IMG/VR virus record: IMGVR_UViG_3300030060_000739
Location: 1-59,060 of that record
DNA: 59,060 nucleotides
Source of the DNA: a virus
Direction: 5' to 3' (one strand)
The translations under genes were made by a program, and so were the position numbers. How positions within the stretch are numbered: position 1 is the stretch's first letter; every line of letters starts with the position of its first letter. The notes beneath the pieces are model-generated. The model made no database searches, had not been told where the DNA came from, and saw nothing but the letters and a program-made list of their open reading frames with translations. Of the stretch, positions 1 through 8,456 are shown in pieces.

Positions 1-87
1 GTAGCTATGTTGTCAAATTTTTTATTGATACCGATGGCTAATTTTATTTTAGACTTAGCTGGTTCTAAAAACGTAGTACCATTAATA
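1..87. repeat. Left copy of the 87-bp terminal redundancy
   Basis: Bases 1-87 match 58974-59060 at 84 of 87 positions. Mismatches are at 10, 12 and 18 (T, G, T here; C, A, C at the right end). All three are silent in the holin frame (Leu TTG/CTA, Asn AAT/AAC). This is what the ends of a circular or circularly permuted assembly look like. The mismatches point to strain mixture rather than one clonal template. Confidence 0.9.
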
Positions 88-183
88 GAACTAGAAACTA
101 TGATGCCTGTTTTGATGGGCATGTTGGGTCTCGGTGCTATGAGAAGCTACGAGAAAGTAAAAAACGTGAGTAGGGAAAAATAA
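1..183 (+). CDS. 3TM holin (GTA-type family), C-terminal part; gene continues from the right end of the window
   Basis: The frame is open from base 1 and stops with TAA at 181-183. It encodes 60 residues with two hydrophobic stretches and a charged tail rich in Lys and Glu. The first 29 residues are the same as the last 29 encoded at the right end of the window, so this is the end of the gene that starts at 58752; joined, the protein is 134 residues. Holins of this family sit in the inner membrane and time lysis. The stop overlaps the lysozyme start (TAATG), so the two are translated together. Confidence 0.8.
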   Translation, partial: VAMLSNFLLIPMANFILDLAGSKNVVPLIELETMMPVLMGMLGLGAMRSYEKVKNVSREK

Positions 184-608
184 TGGAAAGCATAATACGT
201 CTGTTAAGAAGACATGAAGGTGTCGAGCCTTATGCGTATAAAGATCACTTAGGTTATATCACGGTCGGTGTAGGTAGGTGTTTAGAAAAAGACGTGGGCA
301 TGGGCTTGTCTGATGATGAAATAGATTATCTACTGAGAAACGACATAGTCCGTGTACAAGAAGAGTTGAGCGAAGAGTATGACTGGTTTGCTGATCTTGA
401 CCAAGTCCGGCAGGAAGCAATGATTAATCTTTCATTCAACTTGGGTGCTACTCGTTTACGAGGTTTTAAAAACGCTCTAGCCGCCATGGCAAAAGAAGAC
501 TATGAAACAGCTGCTAATGAATTTATGGACAGTAAGTGGAGCAGCCAAGTAGGCAGAAGAGCTTATGAGGTTACTCAAATGATAAGGACAGGTGAGCACT
601 TCGCATGA
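183..608 (+). CDS. Endolysin, T4-type lysozyme (GH24)
   Basis: A 141-residue muramidase that cuts peptidoglycan between MurNAc and GlcNAc at the end of infection. The T4 lysozyme catalytic triad (Glu11/Asp20/Thr26) is present as Glu12 (in RRHEGVEP), Asp21 (in YKDHLGY) and Thr27 (in YITVGVG). The later Arg-Arg-X-X-E segment (GRRAYEV, about 124-130) also fits the family. There is no signal peptide, so it should wait in the cytoplasm for the holin encoded just upstream. The start overlaps the holin stop (TAATG), and the end overlaps the next start by four bases. Confidence 0.93.
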   Translation: MESIIRLLRRHEGVEPYAYKDHLGYITVGVGRCLEKDVGMGLSDDEIDYLLRNDIVRVQEELSEEYDWFADLDQVRQEAMINLSFNLGATRLRGFKNALAAMAKEDYETAANEFMDSKWSSQVGRRAYEVTQMIRTGEHFA

Positions 609-2470
609 CCCTAAGTAAGTTCGTCTTTCGTCCTGGCATAAACCGAGAGGGGACAGCCTACGATAATGAAGGAGGTTGGTTTGATTCCAACTTAATTCGT
701 TTTAAAGACGGACGGCCTGAAAAATTTGGTGGTTGGACAAAAGACACGCTTTCTACATATCTCGGTAAAGCGAGAGCACTTCATGCTTATGTTTCATTAG
801 AGGGCACTAAGTATTTAGGGCTAGGAACTACAGTTAAATACTACATCAAACAAGGCACGAACTTTGATGATATCACACCTATAAGATCTACGACCAGTGC
901 AGGTGATGTAACGTTTGCTGCCACTAACGGCAGTAGCACGATTACTGTCACTGATACAAGCCACGGTGCAGCTACGAATGACTTCGTAACATTTTCTGGG
1001 GCAGCCTCATTGGGGGGCAATGTTACTGCCACTGTTCTAAATCAAGAGTATCAAATACTTTTAGTCACTGGTGTAAACACATATGAAATTACAGCAAAAG
1101 ACACATCAGGAACAACAGTAACAGCTAACGCCAGTGATAGCGGCAACGGAGGCAGCTCTACCGTAGGAACGTACCAGATAAATGTTGGTCTTGATGTCTA
1201 TGTAGCTTCTACTGGCTGGGGCACAGGCACATGGGGTGCTGGTACTTGGGGCAGTTCTACTGCTATATCTGCTAGTAATCAGTTGAGGTTGTGGACTCAC
1301 GATCACTTCGGTGATAATTTAATTATAAACCCTAGAGGTGGAGGTATTTATCGCTGGATAGAAAATAGTGGATCTTCTGTTAGAGCTGTTGAGCTTGCTA
1401 CAACATCTGGTGCGGTTGAAGTTCCTACGATAGGTCTACAGGTAATTACTTCAGAAAAAGACAGGCATCTGATAGTTTTAGGTGCAGATCCTTTTGACGG
1501 TACTTCTCGTAGTGGAGCGAGTGATCCGATGTTGATAGCGTTTAGTGATCAAGAGAATGAACTAGACTTTCAGCCAAGAAGCACTAACACAGCTGGTTCT
1601 TTGAGGTTGTCTTCTGGCAGTGCTATCATTGGAGCTGTAAAGTCTCGTCAAGAAATTTTAATCTGGACAGACACAGCACTATACAGTATGCAGTTTATAG
1701 GACCACCGTTTACCTTCGGCGTAAACTTGATCAACGAGAACACAGGTTTATCCGCGCCGAAAGCAGCAGTTACAGCACCTTCTGGTGTTTACTGGATGGG
1801 GTATGATAACTTTTACGTGTATACAGGTTCAGTTAGAAAACTGCCTTGTAGTATCTTAAGTTATGTGTTTGACGACTTTAATGCTAGTCAAATATTTAAA
1901 ACCCACGCTTTTACAAACACTAAATATGACGAAGTGGGTTGGTTTTACTGTTCAGCAAGTTCTGATGAAATAGACCGTTACGTTATTTATAACTATCAAG
2001 ATAATGTTTGGGCATACGGTCAACTGAGAAGATACGCATGGTTAGATGCAGGAGTGGAACCTTATCCTCGAGCTACGGACTCAAATTTACTTTATGAACA
2101 CGAGACTGGTTACGATGATGACGGTAGTCCTATGACTAATGTGTTCATAGAGTCTAGTGACTTTGACATAGGGGATGGAGAACAGTTCGCTTTTATAAAT
2201 AGAATAATTCCTGATATACGGTTTTTAAGTAATGCTAGTGATGGTCAGGTAAATATTGTTCTCAAAACCAGAAACTTTCCTGGTGATAGTCTAATCACAA
2301 ACAGCACATCAGCTATATCAAGTACAACTCAACAATCACACGTTCGCGCTAGGGCACGTCAAGCTGTGCTTAGGGTTGAGTCTGATGATGACAATACAGC
2401 AGCTAACACTTCTACAGGATGGAGATTAGGCGCGACTAGGATGGATGTTAGATCAGACGGTAGAAGATGA
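605..2470 (+). CDS. Large tail protein, probably head-tail stabilisation or nozzle protein (P22 gp10-like)
   Basis: A 621-residue protein, rich in Ser, Thr, Gly and beta-type sequence. The N-terminus (about residues 9-45) holds a GxNREGTAYDNEGGW segment and then N-x-IRF-x-DGRPEKFGGW, a motif I associate with proteins at the tail knob of P22- and T7-like phages. Around residue 199 it has a WG-rich patch (STGWGTGTWGAGTWG) that recurs at the N-terminus of the repeat protein at 52381. It starts the virion gene run behind the lysozyme with an ATGA overlap. The tail assignment is inferred; the exact family is not certain. Confidence 0.5.
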   Translation: MTLSKFVFRPGINREGTAYDNEGGWFDSNLIRFKDGRPEKFGGWTKDTLSTYLGKARALHAYVSLEGTKYLGLGTTVKYYIKQGTNFDDITPIRSTTSAGDVTFAATNGSSTITVTDTSHGAATNDFVTFSGAASLGGNVTATVLNQEYQILLVTGVNTYEITAKDTSGTTVTANASDSGNGGSSTVGTYQINVGLDVYVASTGWGTGTWGAGTWGSSTAISASNQLRLWTHDHFGDNLIINPRGGGIYRWIENSGSSVRAVELATTSGAVEVPTIGLQVITSEKDRHLIVLGADPFDGTSRSGASDPMLIAFSDQENELDFQPRSTNTAGSLRLSSGSAIIGAVKSRQEILIWTDTALYSMQFIGPPFTFGVNLINENTGLSAPKAAVTAPSGVYWMGYDNFYVYTGSVRKLPCSILSYVFDDFNASQIFKTHAFTNTKYDEVGWFYCSASSDEIDRYVIYNYQDNVWAYGQLRRYAWLDAGVEPYPRATDSNLLYEHETGYDDDGSPMTNVFIESSDFDIGDGEQFAFINRIIPDIRFLSNASDGQVNIVLKTRNFPGDSLITNSTSAISSTTQQSHVRARARQAVLRVESDDDNTAANTSTGWRLGATRMDVRSDGRR

Positions 2471-2796
2471 GTAAGTTATTAGTCACTCGTCTTCCTGTGG
2501 AGATGGAAGAGACTGTTCGGGGGGACACATATAACCGTCTAGTTAGAGTATTAGAATTAAACTTAGGTGAGTTTGACCCAGACACAACTAGACAAATAAA
2601 CGATACAGATAAAGGGCAAGCACAATTTAACGCAGGTAGTTTAGTCTGGAACACGAACAATCAATCATTAGAAGTATATACAGGCAACGAGTGGCTGACT
2701 ATCAGTACACCACAGGAGGACCATGGTTTTTCAGCTACTGCGAGCGTAGGGGCTGTTACGGTTAATATAGCAGGATCAACTACCATAACCCTTTGA
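2467..2796 (+). CDS. Small virion-associated protein, unknown function
   Basis: A 109-residue protein with no recognised enzyme motif. Its middle (NTNNQSLEVYTGNEWLTI, about 62-79) resembles the short beta repeat common in phage tail and fibre proteins (N-x-x-LEV-Y-x-G-x-x-W). The C-terminus is a run of small beta-branched residues. The start lies inside the stop of the tail protein (ATGA). A structural or tail-accessory role is inferred from its place between two virion genes. Confidence 0.6.
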   Translation: MSKLLVTRLPVEMEETVRGDTYNRLVRVLELNLGEFDPDTTRQINDTDKGQAQFNAGSLVWNTNNQSLEVYTGNEWLTISTPQEDHGFSATASVGAVTVNIAGSTTITL

Positions 2797-2860
2797 TGGT
2801 AAAGGAATATACAATGATTTATAAATTAGTTAGACTAAAATATCACAGGAGTTGAACATA

Positions 2861-4087
2861 ATGCAAGCTCAAGGTATTGATAGTTTAACAGATTTAGCGG
2901 ATGCTCGTTTTGCTTTGAGCATTCAGGGTAGATTCGGTGACACTATGATAGGTCACTTGACTCCTGGAGAGATGGTTTTACCACGCCCTATAGCTGATGA
3001 CCCTGTACTAAAAAGACAATTATTTGAAGCCTTTGACAGGCACGAACTCAATCCCCACCAATATCAAGTGGGTCACTTTGATAACTCAATAAACCCTATG
3101 ACAGGAGCACCTGAGTTCGGGTTCTTCAAAGAGTTAGGTAAGTTAGTTAAAAAAGCAGCACCTGTTATAGGTTCTGTTGTTGGTTTCGCTCTCGGTGGAC
3201 CCCCTGGTGCAGCGATTGGTGGCGGCATTGGGGGCGGTGTAAAACACGGAAGTATTGAAGGCGTGGCGCGTGGTGCTGCGATGGGTTATATCGGTGGTAA
3301 TATAGCTGTCGGTGCAGGAGTTGACCCTACAGCAGGATTAGCTGGTCTGAACCCTTTTGGTGAAGCTTCTATGTTTGCTAACTTAGGGGCCACACCTACA
3401 GACGCAGTGGGTATAGGTGGGCTATTTCAAAACTTAGGAGCCAGAGGAGCTGCGGCACTGGGCATGGGTGAGATCCCAGCAGGATCTGCGGCAGCGAATC
3501 TTTTCGGTAAAGAAGGATATTTTTCTGGACTAAGTGGATTACAAAAGGCAGGTGTTGCAGGGCTGGGTTTGGCAGCTCTAGGTGGATTCGCTCCTGGTGA
3601 AGATGATGCACAGATGCCTGGACCTAGCGGAGAGTTAGGCGGTTACTTACAACGACCTCTTACACCAGCTACACTACCGACACAGTATGGCACTGAAGGT
3701 GTACAATTAGCTGGCTCAGGCATTGGCGGTCTGCCTGGAGCCATGCCTCAATCTTTTGCGGGTGTTGATCCTACTACACAGTTTTTAGCCAGTGCTTTAA
3801 TAGACCAAGATTATAATCAACTGGCGTACCCTACGTTTGAAAGAGTAGGCGTAAAGTATGGAGGAGAGCTAGACCTTAGGAAGACAGGCGGTGACATATC
3901 CGACCCAGAAGGGGCTGGTGATGTAGATACTGTCGACGCTAAGTTAGCGGACGGTGAGTTCGTTATAACTAAACAAGCTGTTAAAGGTATAGGTGACGGG
4001 GACCACTCTAAAGGCATACAAAGGTTATATGACGCTATGGCAATGAACGAGATGAAAGCTCAAAAAATGGGAATGGGGAGAGCTTAA
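2861..4087 (+). CDS. Glycine-rich internal virion protein with two DT-x-L-x-GE-x-V motifs
   Basis: A 408-residue protein. ATG at 2861 is chosen because AGGAG at 2847-2851 lies nine bases upstream; the in-frame TTG at 2852 touches that site and cannot use it. A glycine-rich hydrophobic stretch (about residues 100-165) could insert in or cross a membrane. The same short motif appears near both ends: GDTMIGHLTPGEMVLP near residue 30 and VDTVDAKLADGEFVIT near residue 360. This motif is common in internal or tape-measure-like proteins of marine phages. It ends in a TAATG overlap with the next virion gene. A role in DNA ejection is inferred. Confidence 0.6.
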   Translation: MQAQGIDSLTDLADARFALSIQGRFGDTMIGHLTPGEMVLPRPIADDPVLKRQLFEAFDRHELNPHQYQVGHFDNSINPMTGAPEFGFFKELGKLVKKAAPVIGSVVGFALGGPPGAAIGGGIGGGVKHGSIEGVARGAAMGYIGGNIAVGAGVDPTAGLAGLNPFGEASMFANLGATPTDAVGIGGLFQNLGARGAAALGMGEIPAGSAAANLFGKEGYFSGLSGLQKAGVAGLGLAALGGFAPGEDDAQMPGPSGELGGYLQRPLTPATLPTQYGTEGVQLAGSGIGGLPGAMPQSFAGVDPTTQFLASALIDQDYNQLAYPTFERVGVKYGGELDLRKTGGDISDPEGAGDVDTVDAKLADGEFVITKQAVKGIGDGDHSKGIQRLYDAMAMNEMKAQKMGMGRA

Positions 4088-5964
4088 TGGCTGAAGAAAC
4101 AGCATATTCAAGAGTTGAACAGTTACCTCCTCAGTATTTAGCTGACTTTTATGCAGGTGTTCCTGGAGCTAATGTTCCGGGAATCATGCCGTTGCTCAAC
4201 CAAGAGCTTGTAAACAGGATGATGACTTTTGGTGTAGAGGGTGCTAACCCCTTTACCTACACCGGAGAACGTATAGCAGACTTTACCCCAGCTGAGCAAG
4301 AAGCGTTCCGTCTGACAGCAGAGGGTATGGGTTCATACTTACCGTACTTTCAACAAGCTGAAGCTCTCACGCAAGAAGGCGTAGGTACAAGTAGAGCGGG
4401 ACTAGCTAATCTAGAAAATCGTTTAAATCAAGCTGTCGCTGCCGGAGAGATGAGCACGGATGAAGCTCTAGGATTACTTAGGCAAGCTCCAGGAGTAGGC
4501 CAAGCTGCTACAGCACAGGGCATGCAGAGACTAGACCAAGCTGGCGGCACACTAGGTGCCGCTCAAGATTTAATCGGTCAATCTGGTTTAGATTTATCAG
4601 AATCTGCTGGTATACTTAGAAGTTCTAGGCCAGATTTAACTTCGGCACGTGCCGATATAAGTGGTGCCGACACTGATTTACGTGAAGCTTTATCTACTGT
4701 CCGTGGTGCTGGAGCCGATCTAAGTGAAGCACAAAGACTAACTAGAGGAGCGACTTTTGACCCTAGTACAGCTAGTGGTATTATAGGGGGAGGGTTAGGT
4801 AGATTAGGTCAGTCTGCTGTAGCAGGGGCTAGTTCAACAGGTCAGTTTGATCCCAGTGGTATAGCTAGTTTCTATAATCCGTTTGAGCAACAAGTTGTTG
4901 ATCAAGTTTTAGAAGACGTTAGTAAAGGTCTATCTCAAAGTGATATCGCGAGAAGAGCCTCTGCTGTCGGGGCTGGAGCTTTCGGTGGTTCTCGCAGTAG
5001 ATTACAGGGCGAAGAATTAGCTGAAGCGGCAGCTCGTGGCGCAGCTCAACAGGTCGGAGCGATTAGAGCAGGTGGTTATCAAGACGCAGCTAGACAAGCA
5101 CAGGCAGCTTTTGAATCTCAACAGGCACGCCAAGCTAATCAAGCTAATCTTCTGGCTAACCTTGGGGCTCAACAGAGTGCCATAGGCGGTGCTTTAGGTA
5201 ATCTAGGGTTGAGTGCTGCAGCTTCTGATAGAGCTACAGCTGGACAGTTAGGTAGTTTAGGTCTTTCCGCAGCTGGTCAAGATTTAGCGAGAGGTCAGGC
5301 GTTAGGTAGTTTAGGTCTGGCTGGGGGATCTCAAGATTTAGCGAGAGGTCAGGCGTTAGGTAGTTTAGGTTTATCTGAGGGTGCTCAAGGTCTTTCAGCT
5401 GCTCAAACTCTAGCAGGGTTAGAAAGTGCTCAAGCGGGACAAGGGCTTAGGCAAGCTGGTGCGTTAGGAAACATAGCTAGTCAACAAGCAGGTTTAGGTG
5501 GACAGACAGCTGCTATGGGTCAAAACCTCGCAGGTCTACTAGGAACAACAGCTGGCGGTATCGGTAGTTTAGGTGGTAACTTAGCTAATATCTACGGCGG
5601 TGCGGGTAGGGATGCTCTAGGTGGCGCCACTCAGGTTGGAGGCATGACAGGTGCTGCAGGTCAACAGTTAGCAGGACTAGGCCAAGGTGTAAGTGGCTTG
5701 ATGGGTACAGATATAGCGAGACTAGCAAACGTCGGCCAACAACAAAGAGGCATGGACCAGAGAGGTCTAGACCTAGCATACCAGAACTTTGTTGGTCAGT
5801 ATAACCAACCTCTGCAGACGATCGGTCAGATAGGTGGCATAGCTGCTGGATTCTCACCGGCTCTTGGCGGCACCACGTTACAGCAACAACAAACAGGTAA
5901 TACAACTAACCCACTGATGCAGGCAGCTGGCACAGGACTCGCCGCATACGGAGCATTGACTTAA
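4087..5964 (+). CDS. Large Ala/Gln/Gly/Leu-rich internal virion protein with internal repeats
   Basis: A 625-residue protein, strongly helical in composition. The N-terminal 80 residues are more globular (a Tyr/Pro-rich VEQLPPQYLADFYAG segment). Residues 380-450 carry repeated LGSLGLS and QDLARGQA units of about 18 residues, mirrored by a 54-bp DNA repeat. It sits in a chain of virion genes linked by TAATG overlaps. The composition resembles the long helical ejection proteins of short-tailed phages. No enzymatic motif was seen. Confidence 0.6.
   Translation: MAEETAYSRVEQLPPQYLADFYAGVPGANVPGIMPLLNQELVNRMMTFGVEGANPFTYTGERIADFTPAEQEAFRLTAEGMGSYLPYFQQAEALTQEGVGTSRAGLANLENRLNQAVAAGEMSTDEALGLLRQAPGVGQAATAQGMQRLDQAGGTLGAAQDLIGQSGLDLSESAGILRSSRPDLTSARADISGADTDLREALSTVRGAGADLSEAQRLTRGATFDPSTASGIIGGGLGRLGQSAVAGASSTGQFDPSGIASFYNPFEQQVVDQVLEDVSKGLSQSDIARRASAVGAGAFGGSRSRLQGEELAEAAARGAAQQVGAIRAGGYQDAARQAQAAFESQQARQANQANLLANLGAQQSAIGGALGNLGLSAAASDRATAGQLGSLGLSAAGQDLARGQALGSLGLAGGSQDLARGQALGSLGLSEGAQGLSAAQTLAGLESAQAGQGLRQAGALGNIASQQAGLGGQTAAMGQNLAGLLGTTAGGIGSLGGNLANIYGGAGRDALGGATQVGGMTGAAGQQLAGLGQGVSGLMGTDIARLANVGQQQRGMDQRGLDLAYQNFVGQYNQPLQTIGQIGGIAAGFSPALGGTTLQQQQTGNTTNPLMQAAGTGLAAYGALT
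5277..5370 (+). repeat. 40-bp perfect direct repeat, period 54 bp, within the internal virion gene
   Basis: The 40 bases at 5277-5316 recur exactly at 5331-5370. The period is 54 bases, so 18 codons, and the frame is kept. The repeat encodes QDLARGQALGSLGL. Flanking units are degenerate versions of the same sequence. This suggests recent duplication by slippage inside an older repeat array. Confidence 0.9.
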
Positions 5965-8456
5965 TGAATATTGGTCCAAGAACCATGAGAATCACACCTG
6001 ACTCTGCGGAGATGGGCAGTCAACCGTATCAAAACGAAACGATAGAGCAAGCCATAGTAAGACTAGGCAGAGAAGGTTTAGCGATTGATCAAATAGCTCA
6101 ACTAGTCGGTGCTCCTCAAGATGTAGTAGCGCAAGTTTTAGGACCGAGAGTTGATGGTGGTTTTGGGACTACTGACTTTCCTCTTGGTTTCCCTGGTCAA
6201 GGTTATCGCGGACGTCAACTTGAGCAGGTCATGCAGAGAAGACAGCCCGACATGACTGACATGGGCATCGGTTCTTTGACTACAGATGATGATCAGCTAA
6301 CTAATGTGGTAAAACAAGGGTTCAGTACTACTGATTTAGTAGACGACATGCTCAAGCTACAAATAACTAGCCCACAAGCATATAGAACAGAAGCCGAGAC
6401 GATTAACTCATTACGCATGGCTGGCGTTGGTTTAGAAGATGAAGATTTAGATCAGCTAGACGCCGAAGATGACTTGACTAAAAAAGTTACCATGGCGACT
6501 ATAGCCGGTGCTGCTGGAGCTGGTCAGAACGACCCCAACACAAGAGACACTATATCTACAGTAGACAGTATAAATTCATACTTCAGTCAAAACCCCGAAG
6601 AGATGAAAGAACAGTTAGGGGTCTATAAAAAAGCAGCAGAAATATTTTACGATGTTTCTGATATCAAAAAGTTAGTTCCTGAGCCTGATAAATCTCTACC
6701 GTTTTTAGTGGCTGGTGCTGCTCTTATACAGTCTGGTGAGAAAGGCGAAAGCTGGGGATCAGCTTTATCAAAAGCGTTTTTGAATTACGGTATAACGAAG
6801 TCAAAAGAAAAGAAGGCAACTCAAAAACAACTTACAGCTATCGACATGGCGAGGGAGCAGGGTATACAAGAGTTTGCTGCTTCTATGTACATGGCTGATA
6901 TGAAAGAGAAAAACGCAGCTGTAAGAGCCTTGCGTAATCAAGACGCTCAACTTTACAAGATAGCAGGTTTCCCTAACGCTGTACCGTTGACCGATTCTGA
7001 ATTACTCGCCTTGCGACAACTAAATCCTAACTCAATACTGGGTAAATGGACAGATAAAGACGGAGTTTTGAAAAACTTCACACTGACCGATGATAACGGT
7101 AATATGATGGTAAAAGCTCTAACAGATGCCGGAGCTAAACAGCTACAGGATAGCGGAAAATATGCTGAAATACAGGTCGGTAATTTATTGTCGGGTTTAA
7201 AGATGTATAATGTTGACGGCGTCAATCAAATGATGCTGCCTCAGCAAGCTCAAGAGGCCCAACAAGCAGGTAAAAGCATTAAAACTGCTAGTGGTTCAGC
7301 TAAGTTTGTAGAAGCTTTGAATACTAAGACGAACCGAGTTGAGTTTATTACACCGGAGCAGCTCACAGCGCAACAAAAAAGCGGCACTAATCTATACGTC
7401 CCTGTACAAGATAATATGACTTTCGCGTTTGATGATAAAGGCATGCCGATCATAGGTGATTCTAGATTCGTGTTAGGCATCTTAAGTCAGAAAGATGTTT
7501 CTAAAATAGTAAAAGAGTTCGGTGATACGTATAGGACATCCAGCTTCAATAGAGACAGAGTAATAGGAACGATTGACGAGATACGATCCGTGCTTGAAAG
7601 TGCAGAAGGCATGGAGACTCCAGTATTTTTCGGTACTGCTGGTGCTCTGACTAAAGCAGGTAAAAGAGTAGTCAGTGAAGTAAATCAACTTTCTAAAGTA
7701 TTTTCTGGCGCGGATCAAGGCTGGAGATTTATAAAAGATGATCAACCAATCTCATACAATAAATTTAAAGACGGCTTCGGACTGACAGATTATGTAGATG
7801 AGAGTGGTTTCGGTAAGTTTTTGACCCAATCAGGGCTCGCGAAAAAAGAAGCAGAAAATTTAATCTTTCAACTAGCTTTGACTAGCGCGATGTTAGAAGG
7901 TCAAAAAGGCAGAGACATATCTGATAAAGATATAGAAAGATTTTTAACCAGAGCTGGTGCTTACGCTACGTCAGAAGCTGAATTTAAAACACTATTAGAT
8001 AATCTAGAGTTCAGCGCGATAGATTATGTAGATAAACTAGCCAGCAATAATGTGCGGCTCAGTCCAGCAAGAATGAAGAACCCTGACGGTGACGGAACTG
8101 TTGGAGTGCTTCAATATAATTTTAAAGATATTATAGAAGAAGATGAGAATTACGCTCCTACTAAGGGCGGTGAAACTATCAGTCAAAGAAGAGAACGATT
8201 ACGAGATAGAAGAGTTATACCTGCCGGTCAAGTGACTCCTAGAGAAGAGAAACCTACAGGAACATCAAGTGCTATACTGCCTGGAGGTAATGAATTATCT
8301 GGTTATGGTAATAGGACCGTACACCAAGTCTACGAAGAAGCGATGGCAGACCCTAACCCCATGGCTTACCTCGCTAAAGTTAGAAAGAACTTAGGAAAAG
8401 ATTCTTTGGAATATCAAGCGATAGCTAGATACTACACCGCGAAGCAGAGCAGATAA
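5964..8456 (+). CDS. Large internal virion protein, unknown
   Basis: An 830-residue protein with no enzyme motif that I recognise. Near the N-terminus (about 33-58) a segment reading LAIDQIAQLVGAPQDVVAQVL has the spacing of a helix-turn-helix; the remainder is mixed helical sequence with many Lys and Gln. Both ends use TAATG overlaps with neighbouring virion genes. Its size and place match the ejected inner-core proteins of podoviruses, but this is inference from context. Confidence 0.55.
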   Translation: MNIGPRTMRITPDSAEMGSQPYQNETIEQAIVRLGREGLAIDQIAQLVGAPQDVVAQVLGPRVDGGFGTTDFPLGFPGQGYRGRQLEQVMQRRQPDMTDMGIGSLTTDDDQLTNVVKQGFSTTDLVDDMLKLQITSPQAYRTEAETINSLRMAGVGLEDEDLDQLDAEDDLTKKVTMATIAGAAGAGQNDPNTRDTISTVDSINSYFSQNPEEMKEQLGVYKKAAEIFYDVSDIKKLVPEPDKSLPFLVAGAALIQSGEKGESWGSALSKAFLNYGITKSKEKKATQKQLTAIDMAREQGIQEFAASMYMADMKEKNAAVRALRNQDAQLYKIAGFPNAVPLTDSELLALRQLNPNSILGKWTDKDGVLKNFTLTDDNGNMMVKALTDAGAKQLQDSGKYAEIQVGNLLSGLKMYNVDGVNQMMLPQQAQEAQQAGKSIKTASGSAKFVEALNTKTNRVEFITPEQLTAQQKSGTNLYVPVQDNMTFAFDDKGMPIIGDSRFVLGILSQKDVSKIVKEFGDTYRTSSFNRDRVIGTIDEIRSVLESAEGMETPVFFGTAGALTKAGKRVVSEVNQLSKVFSGADQGWRFIKDDQPISYNKFKDGFGLTDYVDESGFGKFLTQSGLAKKEAENLIFQLALTSAMLEGQKGRDISDKDIERFLTRAGAYATSEAEFKTLLDNLEFSAIDYVDKLASNNVRLSPARMKNPDGDGTVGVLQYNFKDIIEEDENYAPTKGGETISQRRERLRDRRVIPAGQVTPREEKPTGTSSAILPGGNELSGYGNRTVHQVYEEAMADPNPMAYLAKVRKNLGKDSLEYQAIARYYTAKQSR

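Noticed and set aside
2814-2855. A 13-residue frame (MIYKLVRLKYHRS) after an AAAGGAA site
   Set aside because: Too short to support, and its end covers the ribosome site of the gene at 2861. It could be a leader peptide but nothing else backs it.
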